This document shows, one piece after another, positions 34,788-43,724 of a stretch of DNA of 64,000 nucleotides. The stretch's first letter is position 1. Each line of letters starts with the position of its first letter. The DNA lies in the NCBI GenBank assembly GCA_947503335.1, contig CANNCY010000001.1:558001-622000 (forward strand). The letters are read 5' to 3'. This DNA comes from an uncultured Pseudomonadales bacterium (GTDB taxonomy: Bacteria > Pseudomonadota > Gammaproteobacteria > Pseudomonadales > CANNCY01). The notes beneath the pieces were generated by a model. The model made no database searches, was not told the DNA's origin, and saw only the letters and a program-made list of their open reading frames with translations. The position numbers and the translations under genes were made by a program.

Positions 34788-35816
34788 ATGACAAGTTCAG
34801 TTGCAAGCTACACCAGTAACACGCAAGCCAATAGCATTGGTTTGTTGCGTCGATTGGCAGGGCTAGGAATCATTATGACCTTTGTGGTTATCGTATTAGG
34901 GGCCTATGTAAGGTTAAGTGATGCTGGGTTAGGGTGCCCTGATTGGCCTGGTTGTTTCGGTCAGGTGTTTGCGCCTTCTGATGCTGACGCGATTGCCGCT
35001 GCCGCAGCGGCGTATCCAAATGTAGAGGTAGACTCTGGCAAAGCATGGAAAGAAATGATTCACCGCTATCTCGCTTCAGGGTTAGGCTTAGTGGTGGTCA
35101 TTATGTGGCTTATTTCATTCAAGTCGCGCGAGGTAACGCCTTTTCGATGGATATCGTTCTTGCTAGCGTTGATTTGTTTTCAAGGGGCGCTAGGAATGTG
35201 GACAGTTACAAAACTGCTGCAACCCACCATTGTAACCGCCCATCTGTTGGGAGGGATGAGCGTTCTGGCGACATTTGCCTACCTATATATCAAGATGGGG
35301 GCAAACTGGGTTAATGCTAGTCAAATAAAGCTGAATCGCATTGTGACAGTTTTGATGTTCGCCACGATAGCTCAAATTGCTTTGGGGGGCTGGACTAGTA
35401 CTAATTATACGGGTCTACACTGCCCAGATTTTCCTACCTGCCAAGGGCAATGGTTACCTGAGACCGATTTTAAGACGGCCTTTACGCTAACCGCAGAAGA
35501 AGGCGTTAATTACGAAGGGGGCAGGCTAGGTAACACCGCTTCTGTTACGGTGCATCTAACGCATCGACTGGGTGCGGTCGTCGTTTTCTTGCTTGCCTTA
35601 ACACTGTTATTTGCGGCAATTAAAGAGGGTAACACTCATCATCGCAAGTGGGCTTATATTTTATTCGCGGTGGTCTTTGGTCAGTGGGCACTAGGTATAA
35701 CAACAGTACTACTTCATTTGCCTGTGGCCATCGCTACAGCCCACAACGCTGGCGCAGCCTTGCTGTTACTTTCAGTTATTCGATATAAACACCTTGTTCA
35801 TCAGGGGGCATCATGA
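34788..35816 (+). CDS. ctaA: Haem A synthase CtaA/Cox15
   Basis: A 342-residue, eight-helix membrane enzyme that oxidises the haem O methyl group to make haem A. Two internally related halves are visible, each with a cysteine-pair loop: RLSDAGLGCPDWPGCFGQ (about 44-61) and TNYTGLHCPDFPTCQGQW (about 204-221). Conserved haem-ligand histidines occur in MIHRYLASG and HLTHRLGAVVV. It starts 9 bp after the Sco-like gene and overlaps ctaB by 4 bp. Confidence 0.95.
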   Translation: MTSSVASYTSNTQANSIGLLRRLAGLGIIMTFVVIVLGAYVRLSDAGLGCPDWPGCFGQVFAPSDADAIAAAAAAYPNVEVDSGKAWKEMIHRYLASGLGLVVVIMWLISFKSREVTPFRWISFLLALICFQGALGMWTVTKLLQPTIVTAHLLGGMSVLATFAYLYIKMGANWVNASQIKLNRIVTVLMFATIAQIALGGWTSTNYTGLHCPDFPTCQGQWLPETDFKTAFTLTAEEGVNYEGGRLGNTASVTVHLTHRLGAVVVFLLALTLLFAAIKEGNTHHRKWAYILFAVVFGQWALGITTVLLHLPVAIATAHNAGAALLLLSVIRYKHLVHQGAS

Positions 35817-36709
35817 CCACTTCGACACTCTCACTACCGCAGCGCGCTAGTCGTTTTTATCATCTATGTAAGCCAAATGTAGTGTATTTGATTCTGTTTA
35901 CAGCGATTGTGGGTATGCTACTGGCAGGCCCGACGGCCGCAGATATTCCTAGGTTGATATGGGCCACTGTAGGCATCGGTTTAGCCGCCGCCGCTGGCGC
36001 GGCAATGAATCATTGGTTTGATTACAAAATTGATGAAGTGATGTATCGAACGCAAGACCGGCCAATTCCAAAGGGCGAGCTAGAACCCGTTGCAGCGCTT
36101 TATTTTGCCTGTGTGCTAGCGGTACTTGCAGGAGCAGTGTTATTCGCATTTGTGAATGTGCTAACAGCCACGCTTACATTACTGAGCATGGTCGGCTATG
36201 CCATTGTTTACACGGTTTATCTTAAGCGTTCTACGCCGCAAAATATTATTTGGGGCGGTGCCGCCGGTGCTGCTCCACCAGTTTTGGGATGGGCGGCCGT
36301 AACCAATACAGTAACCGTTGAAGCGTTGATATTGTTCGCGATCATCTTTCTTTGGACACCACCTCATTTCTGGCCCCTAGCGATACGTAGGCGCGAAGAG
36401 TACGCCAAGGTAGATGTGCCGATGTTGCCCATTACTCACGGCGTTCAGTTTACGAAACGACAGATCATCATCTACACATTGATGTTGATTTCTGTCACCT
36501 TACAGCCGTTTTTCATCGGGATGTCTGGTCTGATCTATGTAGCGGCGGCCCTAGTGTTAGGTGGTGTTTTTCTGGCTAAGTCGCTCAGGCTCTATAAAGA
36601 AGACGAAAGCCAGTCGGCCATGGCGTTATTCGGTTACTCCATATTCTATCTGGCAGCGTTATTTTCGGCGCTATTGATCGATTATTATGTCGGTTTTGGT
36701 GTTAGCTAG
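35813..36709 (+). CDS. ctaB: Protohaem IX farnesyltransferase (haem O synthase)
   Basis: A 298-residue UbiA-family prenyltransferase with nine membrane helices that adds a farnesyl group to protohaem, giving haem O for CtaA. The allylic-diphosphate site is NHWFDYKIDEVMYRT and QDRPIPKG (about residues 66-88), with the second loop YTVYLKRSTPQNIIWGG and the FLWTPPHFWPLAI block. ATGA overlap with ctaA shows coupling. No clear terminator follows. Confidence 0.95.
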   Translation: MTTSTLSLPQRASRFYHLCKPNVVYLILFTAIVGMLLAGPTAADIPRLIWATVGIGLAAAAGAAMNHWFDYKIDEVMYRTQDRPIPKGELEPVAALYFACVLAVLAGAVLFAFVNVLTATLTLLSMVGYAIVYTVYLKRSTPQNIIWGGAAGAAPPVLGWAAVTNTVTVEALILFAIIFLWTPPHFWPLAIRRREEYAKVDVPMLPITHGVQFTKRQIIIYTLMLISVTLQPFFIGMSGLIYVAAALVLGGVFLAKSLRLYKEDESQSAMALFGYSIFYLAALFSALLIDYYVGFGVS

Positions 36710-36753
36710 ACGCCTATGTAACTACTATTATTATGAGGTTCTGGTACGGTATT

Positions 36754-36767
36754 TGACTGATTAGTCA
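36754..36767 (+). repeat. Short dyad upstream of gdhB
   Basis: TGACTGATTAGTCA is a 5-base dyad with a 4-base centre, lying 128 bp before the gdhB start. It may be a regulator site; nothing more can be said. Confidence 0.3.
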
Positions 36768-36894
36768 TTTTTGGTAAAAGTTGTGCCAGAAATGGTGATT
36801 ACAGGGAGTTTTAGGGATACCTGTAGTTGGCTGCGCTTGTTACATTATTACTATCAATAATGAAAATTAGCGCTAGTAGTTAAATAGGCCGAAA

Positions 36895-39800
36895 ATGGAC
36901 GCACCCACATTCGATAGTATCGAAGAGCTTCTCGATTTAGTTGTCGAGAAAGCCGAATCAAAACTCTCAAGCGACGCTTTGCCGTTGTTTTCTTCATTCG
37001 CCAAATTGTTTCTAGCTAAGTGGCCCCAAGACGAAATACAAGAAAGGGCTGTCACTGATTGGTATGGGTTGATCAGTGGCTGGTATAACACCGTTGAGCA
37101 TTACGATTCGGTAGAACCTCAGATCGCATTTTATAACCCCAGACTTGACGAGGATGGCTGGGTCAGCAGCCGATCGGTTGTGTCGGTAATTCAGCCTAAT
37201 ATGCCGTTTTTGATGGACTCAGTTCGAATGGAGTTCAATCGTCGAGGCATTACTGTTCACAGCGTACATAACGTTATTATTCAGGTCGAGCGCGATAAAG
37301 CGGGGGCGGTAACAGGGTTTGCCGGCCATAGCCATAAGTCTTCAAAAAAGAATCTTGTTAATCGATTTGGGCTGATTCATGTCGAAGTCAGTAAAACAAG
37401 TGATGCTGATGTCATTAGCTCGGTTGTCGGGTCGTTAAAGACAGTTTTGGCCGATGTTGCTGCGGTAGTTGGCGGCTTCGACGCGATGAAGGCTATGGGC
37501 CAGCAAAGCTTAGATCAGCTCAAGGCTCTAAAGAAAAAGTCATCAATTGTCGATGAGTCAATTCAGTTTATCGACTGGATGCTATCTAATCACTTTACTT
37601 TTTTGGGTGCTACTAGATTTGATTATTCGCCTTCATCAGGCTTTGTGGAAGACGTGTCTGCACGCGCAGGGTTGTTTGCTGAAGAGCGTGACCCGAGTGC
37701 ATCAGTTGAGCTTGCCGCAGATAATGTCGGGGTGCTTCAGTTTATAGAGTCAGACGATGTTATTGGCTTTTCTAAGGCGTCGTCTAAAGCAACGATCCAC
37801 AGAAATGCATACAGCGACTATGTGGCTGTAAAACAGTTAAATGACAAAGGTGAGCTAATAGGTCAGTACCGATTTGTCGGGCTGTTTACCGCGGCAGCAT
37901 ATTCATTGCCAGTAAGTACAGTGCCAGTCATTCGTGATAAAGCGGCATGGATAATCGAGCATGCTGGCTTAGATATGGATGGGCATGACGGTAAGGCATT
38001 ACAAAGACTTATCGATATTCACCCTAGAGACGAGCTATTTCAGGCCGACAAAGAATCCTTGTATAGCATCTTAATGGGCGTGATGCAGATTCAAGAGCGT
38101 CAAAAGGTACGATTGTTTGTACGTCGAGATCGATTTGGCAAATTTGTTAGTTGTTTAGCGTATTGGCCTCGAGATATATACAACACCGCACTTAGACATA
38201 AGGTTGAAGACATCTTAGTTAAGGCCTTTGGTGGTATCGAATCAGACTTTACAACCTATTTTTCTGAGTCGGTATTGGCGCGTACTCAGTTCTTAATTCG
38301 AGTAGATCCACGAAACCCAATTGAAGTAGATATCGCAAAGCTTGAGTCTAAAGTTATAGCGGCCTGTCGACAGTGGGGCGACATGCTATTAGAAGCGACA
38401 GTAGACGAATTTGGTGACGAGCAGGGCAATAGTCTTTACCAAACCTATGCCAACGCTTTTCAGACAAGTTACCAAGAGCGCTACGATCCCAGAACAGCAG
38501 CCGCTGATATTCGATTGATTCAAGAACTTGATAAGGGCGAATCGATCGCGATGAGTTTTTATCATCCCAAGTGCGAAGACGCGTCGTTGATGCGCTTTAA
38601 GATTTTTCAGGCGGGCGAGGGTATCGTATTATCAGATGTGATACCGGTACTCGAAAACTTTGGATTACAGGTTGTCAGTGAGAGCCCGCATTACTTTTCT
38701 CGACGTGATCTAGATTCTGTTTGGATGCACGATTTCTCTCTCAAGTATCAAGGTGCCGGTAACGTTGACGCACAAAAAAGTCGCGACCAATTTCAACAGG
38801 CGTTTTCTGCGATTTGGGATGAGCACGGTGAGAGCGATAACTATAACCGACTAGTGCTTGAGGCACGATTAAGTTGGCGTGAGGTCAGCCTTTTAAGGGC
38901 ATACGCCCGTTACATGAGGCAGATGAATTTTGGTTTCTCTCAAGAATTTATAGCAGATGCACTTGTAGAACATGCCGATATCACGCGCTTGTTAGTTGCG
39001 CAGTTTAAGGCGATGTTTGACCCAAAGAAGACGAGAAGTGACAGCAGCGAAGATAAACAGCGCCAAACAAAAGATGCCATTATGGCTTCAATTGATCAGG
39101 TGGCGAATCTGTCGCAAGACCGAATTTTGCGACAGTATGTTGCGTTAATTGAGGCGACGTTACGTACTAATTATTTTCAGGCAGATAATGACGGTCAAGC
39201 TAAAAGCTATATTTCATTTAAGCTAAGCCCAGCAGCAATTCCAAATATCCCTAAGCCTAAGCCTGCTTTCGAAATCTTCGTTTACTCACCACGAGTAGAA
39301 GGTGTTCATCTACGTGGTGGTAAAGTGGCCCGTGGAGGATTGCGATGGAGCGACCGATACGAAGACTACAGAACTGAAGTATTAGGGCTTGTAAAAGCTC
39401 AGCAAGTGAAGAATTCTGTCATTGTACCGGTAGGGGCAAAGGGCGGTTTTGTCGCTAAGTATTTGCCAGAGTTAAATACTCGCGAAGAAATTCAGGCTGA
39501 GGGAGTTGCTTGTTACAAAATCTTTATACGTGGTTTGTTAGATTTAACTGATAATCGCGTCGATGGTGATATCGTGCCGCCGCGTGCAGTGCGTTGTTTA
39601 GACGAGCCCGACCCCTACATGGTAGTAGCTGCTGATAAAGGAACAGCGACGTTCAGCGACGTAGCGAACGCGATCTCAAACGAGTACGGGTTCTGGTTAG
39701 GCGATGCATTTGCTTCAGGTGGTAGTAACGGTTACGACCACAAGAAGATGGGTATCACGGCAAAAGGTGCGTGGGTATCTGTTCAGCGTCACTTTAGAGA

Positions 39801-41736
39801 GATGGGTATCGATGTTCAAAGTAATTATGCATCGGTGATTGGTATCGGCGATATGTCGGGGGATGTATTTGGTAATGGTTTGCTTCTATCACCTAGCGTA
39901 GGGTTAGTGGCAGCGTTTAACCACCAATACATCTTCATTGACCCTGATCCAGAGGTCAACTCTGCGTTTAAAGAACGCCAGCGTATGTTCGACCTGCCTA
40001 GATCTTCTTGGACAGACTACGATCAGAATCTGATTTCTGAAGGTGGTGGTATTTTCGAGCGATCGGCTAAATCAATCAAGATCTCGCCACAAATGGCTCA
40101 GTGTTTTGATATTCGCGAAAAGTCGTTGACTCCTAATCAGCTAATTAAGGCGTTGTTAAAAGCTCCTGTTGATCTAATTTGGAATGGCGGTATCGGTACG
40201 TACGTCAAGAGCGAATCTGAATCGCATGCAGATGTAGGAGATAAGGCAAATGACGTTTTACGCGTCGATGGTGCAGAGCTAAAGTGTCGAGTATTTGGCG
40301 AAGGTGGCAACCTGGGTATGACCCAGCAAGGGCGCGTTGAGTTTTGCTTAAACGGTGGGCGTTGCAATACCGACTTTATCGATAATGCCGCCGGTGTAGA
40401 TTGCTCTGACCATGAAGTGAACGTCAAGATTCTGTTAAACGAAATTGTCGCTAAGGGTGACCTAACCGAAAAACAGCGGAACAAGATACTTGAATCGATG
40501 ACTGATGATGTGTCGTCGCTAGTGTTGTCGAACAACTATCGCCAAGTACAGGCGATCACCAACGCCGAAATGCAAGCGGCAGAGCGTATGGGAGAGTACC
40601 AACGATTTATTCATGCCATGGAAGAAAGCGGCGGTTTAGATCGAGCGCTAGAGTTCATTCCTAACGATACAGAGCTTGGTGAACGTAAAGAGCAAGGTGC
40701 GGGCTTAACTCGCCCAGAGTTGTCTGTACTAGTGAGCTACGCAAAGGCTGATTTGAAACATCATTTAGCTGCTAGTGATCTTGCCGACGACGAATACATG
40801 AGTCAGTCGGTGCAGTTTGCGTTTCCGCCACGTATTCGCGAGGAGTACGCTGAAGAAATGTTTGGCCATCAATTGCGTAGCGAAATTTTAGCGACTCAGG
40901 TGGCAAATAATGTCGTGAATCTCATGGGCCCTACATTTGTTCGCCGGCTGCATGAATCAACCGGCGCTTCAATTGCAGAGATTGCTAAGGCTTATGTTGT
41001 AGCTAGAGATGTGTTTCAGATTTCTGAGCGTTGGGCTCAGATCGAAGAGCTTGAATTTAAGGTGTCGGTAGAGGCACAGTTCGAAATGCAAATGGCGATC
41101 ATTCGCCTTGTTCGTCGCGGCACGAGTTGGTTTTTAAAGAATCGCCGCACGGGTATTACGCCTTCAGAAGAGGTAGCTAGGTTTAAAGATTCGATAGCCT
41201 TGCTTGAATCTAAGCTTCCTAGCCTGTTGTCTGGCGAGCAGCTAACAGACTACAACCGATTGTACGAGCGAGTGCTCGCACGTGGCGTTGACGAGTCTCT
41301 GGCCGCGTTTGTTGCCTCAATTGGTAAACTGCACTCGCTACTAGGTATTGTAGACTCCTGCACGCACAACGGAGCCTGTGTAGAGACTCTATCTGAAGCA
41401 TTTTTCTTGGTAGGTGAGCAAGGCAACTTGCATTGGTTCTCGGGCGCTATTAACTCGATGTCGGTTAACAGCCATTGGCAAGCCCTTGCTAGAGAGGCGT
41501 ATATGGATGAGCTAGAGTGGCAAGCGCGTAGTATCGCCCAGAGTATGGTGCAGTACCTTGGCGAGGGGGTGAGCTTTCAGCAAGCGTTTGATCTTTGGGC
41601 GGGCAATGCGGAGCCGATGCTGACGCGCTGGCGTTCTATGATCGAAGAGTTGCGTGCACAGGATACCATCGATATGTCGATGTTTACCGTCGCGATGCGT
41701 GAACTACTAGATTTGGCGCAGTCTGATTCTAAGTGA
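36895..41736 (+). CDS. gdhB: Large NAD-dependent glutamate dehydrogenase
   Basis: A 1613-residue enzyme of the 180-kDa GDH class, which deaminates glutamate to 2-oxoglutarate with NAD. The long N-terminal half holds ACT-like regulatory segments. The catalytic part starts near residue 800 with GGLRWSDRYEDYRTEVLGL, VGAKGGFV, GIGDMSGDVFGNG for the NAD-binding region and LIWNGGIGTYVK. A helical tail follows. ATG 36895 has only a weak ribosome-binding site. It overlaps the DUF2835 gene by 4 bp. The enzyme is catabolic and typical of Pseudomonas and relatives. Confidence 0.96.
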   Translation: MDAPTFDSIEELLDLVVEKAESKLSSDALPLFSSFAKLFLAKWPQDEIQERAVTDWYGLISGWYNTVEHYDSVEPQIAFYNPRLDEDGWVSSRSVVSVIQPNMPFLMDSVRMEFNRRGITVHSVHNVIIQVERDKAGAVTGFAGHSHKSSKKNLVNRFGLIHVEVSKTSDADVISSVVGSLKTVLADVAAVVGGFDAMKAMGQQSLDQLKALKKKSSIVDESIQFIDWMLSNHFTFLGATRFDYSPSSGFVEDVSARAGLFAEERDPSASVELAADNVGVLQFIESDDVIGFSKASSKATIHRNAYSDYVAVKQLNDKGELIGQYRFVGLFTAAAYSLPVSTVPVIRDKAAWIIEHAGLDMDGHDGKALQRLIDIHPRDELFQADKESLYSILMGVMQIQERQKVRLFVRRDRFGKFVSCLAYWPRDIYNTALRHKVEDILVKAFGGIESDFTTYFSESVLARTQFLIRVDPRNPIEVDIAKLESKVIAACRQWGDMLLEATVDEFGDEQGNSLYQTYANAFQTSYQERYDPRTAAADIRLIQELDKGESIAMSFYHPKCEDASLMRFKIFQAGEGIVLSDVIPVLENFGLQVVSESPHYFSRRDLDSVWMHDFSLKYQGAGNVDAQKSRDQFQQAFSAIWDEHGESDNYNRLVLEARLSWREVSLLRAYARYMRQMNFGFSQEFIADALVEHADITRLLVAQFKAMFDPKKTRSDSSEDKQRQTKDAIMASIDQVANLSQDRILRQYVALIEATLRTNYFQADNDGQAKSYISFKLSPAAIPNIPKPKPAFEIFVYSPRVEGVHLRGGKVARGGLRWSDRYEDYRTEVLGLVKAQQVKNSVIVPVGAKGGFVAKYLPELNTREEIQAEGVACYKIFIRGLLDLTDNRVDGDIVPPRAVRCLDEPDPYMVVAADKGTATFSDVANAISNEYGFWLGDAFASGGSNGYDHKKMGITAKGAWVSVQRHFREMGIDVQSNYASVIGIGDMSGDVFGNGLLLSPSVGLVAAFNHQYIFIDPDPEVNSAFKERQRMFDLPRSSWTDYDQNLISEGGGIFERSAKSIKISPQMAQCFDIREKSLTPNQLIKALLKAPVDLIWNGGIGTYVKSESESHADVGDKANDVLRVDGAELKCRVFGEGGNLGMTQQGRVEFCLNGGRCNTDFIDNAAGVDCSDHEVNVKILLNEIVAKGDLTEKQRNKILESMTDDVSSLVLSNNYRQVQAITNAEMQAAERMGEYQRFIHAMEESGGLDRALEFIPNDTELGERKEQGAGLTRPELSVLVSYAKADLKHHLAASDLADDEYMSQSVQFAFPPRIREEYAEEMFGHQLRSEILATQVANNVVNLMGPTFVRRLHESTGASIAEIAKAYVVARDVFQISERWAQIEELEFKVSVEAQFEMQMAIIRLVRRGTSWFLKNRRTGITPSEEVARFKDSIALLESKLPSLLSGEQLTDYNRLYERVLARGVDESLAAFVASIGKLHSLLGIVDSCTHNGACVETLSEAFFLVGEQGNLHWFSGAINSMSVNSHWQALAREAYMDELEWQARSIAQSMVQYLGEGVSFQQAFDLWAGNAEPMLTRWRSMIEELRAQDTIDMSMFTVAMRELLDLAQSDSK

Positions 41737-41954
41737 CCCGTTATCAATTTGATTTAAATCTATCCAAAGAGCAAATCGAGTCGTATTACCGCGGCTCGGT
41801 TCGCTGGGTGCAGACCACGACCCTTACAGGGCAGAGTCTGCGCTTTAAGTTAAGCCATCTTTCTGCATATGTTACTCATCAGGGCGTACGTGGCCGTTTT
41901 GAACTCGTCAGTGACGTTAACGGTGATTTCGTATCTTTAACGCGTCTGAGCTAG
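41733..41954 (+). CDS. DUF2835 protein
   Basis: A 73-residue protein starting with GTG 41733, which overlaps the gdhB stop in a GTGA arrangement. The family pattern is visible: YQFDLNLSKEQIESYYRG near the start, then TLTGQSLRFKLSHLSAYVTH and GVRGRF. DUF2835 is a small beta-rich protein of unknown function that I recall next to gdhB in Pseudomonas. The linkage suggests, but does not prove, a role with GDH. Confidence 0.85.
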   Translation: MTRYQFDLNLSKEQIESYYRGSVRWVQTTTLTGQSLRFKLSHLSAYVTHQGVRGRFELVSDVNGDFVSLTRLS

Positions 41955-42043
41955 CCTTGGTATTAAATCAGCCTGAATATTGTTGGGATTTTGGATAGAA
42001 TTGACAGGTTTACTAGGCATTTTATCGAGCTGAGGAGCCCGCA

Positions 42044-43051
42044 GTGTATCAACTAGCCCGCAAGTTTTTATTCATGTTAGACCCAGAGTTAGCCCACGAA
42101 TTTTCGATGGGAATGATGGGAGCGATGAATAGTGTTTCGGCGATGAATGCCTTATCAGCTAATCCGGTATCGAACCCTGTAGAGCTAATGGGTCTAACGT
42201 TTGATAACCCCGTTGGTTTGGCAGCTGGCTTAGACAAAAATGGTGATCACTTTAATGCGCTGGGCAAGTTGGGATTTGGGCATGTAGAGATAGGTACTAT
42301 CACGCCTCGCCCTCAGCCAGGTAATCCTAAGCCAAGACTCTTCAGAGTACCGCAGGCTAATGCCATCATTAACCGTATGGGCTTTAACAATCTTGGTGTA
42401 AAGCATATGGTGAAGCGCTTAGAGCAGCGTCAATTTGATGGCGTGCTAGGTGTTAACATTGGTAAGAACTTTGATACACCAGTAGAGAATGCGTTAGATG
42501 ACTATCTAATTTGTATGGACGCCGTATATAGTCATGCAGATTATATTACTGTAAACATTTCGTCACCGAACACGCCAGGGTTGCGCAGCCTTCAATTTGG
42601 CGAAAGTTTAAAAAACTTGATAGCCGGGTTAAAAGATCGTCAGCAGACGTTGGCCGGTACCCATGGGCGAGAAGTGCCTTTAGCAGTAAAGATTGCGCCA
42701 GATATGAGCATCGAAGAGGTCGAGCAGATTGCTGAGGTGTTCTTAGCTCACGAATTAGACGCAGTTATCGCGACTAATACAACGATTGATCACAGCGCAA
42801 CTGAGAGCTATCCAAATGGTAGCGAGCAGGGCGGTGTATCGGGCGCTCCCGCATTTACTCAGTCAACCAAGGTGCTTGCTGCAATGAATAAGCAACTTGA
42901 AGGTAAGATACCCTTGATTGGGGTGGGCGGTATCATGTCTGCCCAAGACGCGCTTCAAAAGAAAGAAGCAGGGGCGTCACTGGTGCAGGTGTATACAGGA
43001 TTTATTTATCAGGGCCCTGAGCTAATTGCAGATATTAGTAAGGCCTGGTAA
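42044..43051 (+). CDS. pyrD: Dihydroorotate dehydrogenase (quinone)
   Basis: A 335-residue class 2 enzyme that oxidises dihydroorotate to orotate with FMN and passes electrons to quinone at the inner membrane. Motifs are VGLAAGLDKNGD, NRMGFNNLGV, ADYITVNISSPNTPGLRSLQ with the active-site serine, VAIKIAP-type LAVKIAPD, and IGVGGI near the end. The start is GTG 42044 with GAGGAG nine bases upstream. A terminator follows at 43095. Confidence 0.96.
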   Translation: MYQLARKFLFMLDPELAHEFSMGMMGAMNSVSAMNALSANPVSNPVELMGLTFDNPVGLAAGLDKNGDHFNALGKLGFGHVEIGTITPRPQPGNPKPRLFRVPQANAIINRMGFNNLGVKHMVKRLEQRQFDGVLGVNIGKNFDTPVENALDDYLICMDAVYSHADYITVNISSPNTPGLRSLQFGESLKNLIAGLKDRQQTLAGTHGREVPLAVKIAPDMSIEEVEQIAEVFLAHELDAVIATNTTIDHSATESYPNGSEQGGVSGAPAFTQSTKVLAAMNKQLEGKIPLIGVGGIMSAQDALQKKEAGASLVQVYTGFIYQGPELIADISKAW

Positions 43052-43094
43052 CGAGGATACTATTAAGGCCTAGTAACGAAATAGCAGGCGCAAT

Positions 43095-43120
43095 AAAAAA
43101 GAGCCAGCAGGCTCTTTTTT
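43095..43120 (+). terminator. Bidirectional terminator between pyrD and rmf
   Basis: AAAAAAGAGCC (43095-43105) and GGCTCTTTTTT (43110-43120) form a symmetric stem with a four-base loop and T-runs on both strands, so it can serve both convergent genes. Confidence 0.85.
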
Positions 43121-43172
43121 AATAGTTAATACTTTCTTGAGATTAAGAAAAACTAGTTTTGTTGACGTTGTA

Positions 43173-43373
43173 TTAAGTTCGCATTCGATGGATGGCCGAT
43201 ACCCCGTGCATGCCGTTCCAAGAATCGGCTCTACCTTCACGCCAGCCTCCAAGCCATTCTTGACGATTGTCGCCGCTAGAGTGGGGGCAGGTGTCTTTAG
43301 AGCGCCCGTTTAAGCCGGCTAGATAGCCGCGGTTGTGAGCGCGAGGAAGGGAGTCTCTTTTGTGTTTTTTCAT
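43173..43373 (-). CDS. rmf: Ribosome modulation factor
   Basis: A 66-residue basic protein that pairs idle 70S ribosomes into 100S dimers in stationary phase. It matches E. coli RMF closely: KKHKRDSLPRAHNRGYLAGL, GRSKDTCP and WLGGWREGRADSW. The C-terminal ten residues extend beyond the E. coli protein (55). It lies on the minus strand between pyrD and rlmL, an order I recall from Pseudomonas (pyrD-rmf-rlmL). The 345-bp upstream region contains repeated dyads. Confidence 0.93.
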   Translation of the reverse strand: MKKHKRDSLPRAHNRGYLAGLNGRSKDTCPHSSGDNRQEWLGGWREGRADSWNGMHGVSAIHRMRT

Positions 43374-43500
43374 CGTATTTATTACCTCATCAATGTGAAC
43401 AATATGAGGCCCTGACTCAAGCCGTTAAGCTTATGGGCCAATACGTGGCAGTTTATACTGCAAGCAGGCTGCGACTAGCAGCGGTGGTAGAGTTATAAGA

Positions 43501-43524
43501 GCGGGATCGTTGTAACGACCCCGC
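43501..43524 (+). repeat. First TCGTTGTAACGA dyad
   Basis: GCGGGATCGTTGTAACGACC continues to CCGC: arms GCGGG/CCCGC and TCGTT/AACGA around a two-base centre, with one mismatch. As DNA it is an operator-like dyad; as RNA it would be a tight hairpin. Confidence 0.55.
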
Positions 43525-43588
43525 AATACAGCACTACCTGTATATACTGAAGAGTGGAAGCATTCATCTACACTCTACAAGAGTTTTG

Positions 43589-43610
43589 AAAAAAGCACGG
43601 TTGGTGCTTT
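43589..43610 (-). terminator. Possible minus-strand terminator ahead of rmf
   Basis: Read on the minus strand, AAAGCAC (43610-43604) and GTGCTTT (43598-43592) form a 7-bp stem with a five-base loop, followed by a short T-run. This would end a short transcript starting between here and rlmL, or act as an attenuator before rmf. Confidence 0.4.
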
Positions 43611-43613
43611 GAA

Positions 43614-43631
43614 GTGTCGTTGTAACGACAC
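43614..43631 (+). repeat. Second TCGTTGTAACGA dyad
   Basis: GTGTCGTTGTAACGACAC is a perfect 8-bp dyad around GT. It shares the 12-base core TCGTTGTAACGA with the copy at 43507-43518; a half copy ACGACAG lies at about 43684-43692. Confidence 0.6.
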
Positions 43632-43724
43632 CATCAGTTAATCATGTTGCTAGTACGCTGTCGACTACCAATGTGTCATAAAAACGACAGCCTATATTAG
43701 CAGTACGCATAAAGAGATTTGACT

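Larger units (their letters stand above)
43374..43718. other. Non-coding divergent region between rmf and rlmL
   Basis: No gene is seen in these 345 bp. The region is unusually rich in structure: GCAGTTTATACTGC near 43450 is a 5-base dyad, two TCGTTGTAACGA dyads lie 110 bp apart, and a minus-strand hairpin with T-run sits between the second dyad and rmf. It should hold the promoters of rmf and rlmL, which I could not pin down. A small RNA on the minus strand is possible. Confidence 0.6.

Noticed and set aside
43070-43252. Small minus-strand frame beside pyrD
   Set aside because: It spans the terminator and overlaps rmf, which is a clear gene in another frame.
43540-43556. SOS box at CTGTATATACTG upstream of rlmL
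   Set aside because: The second half ACAG is missing at the required distance.
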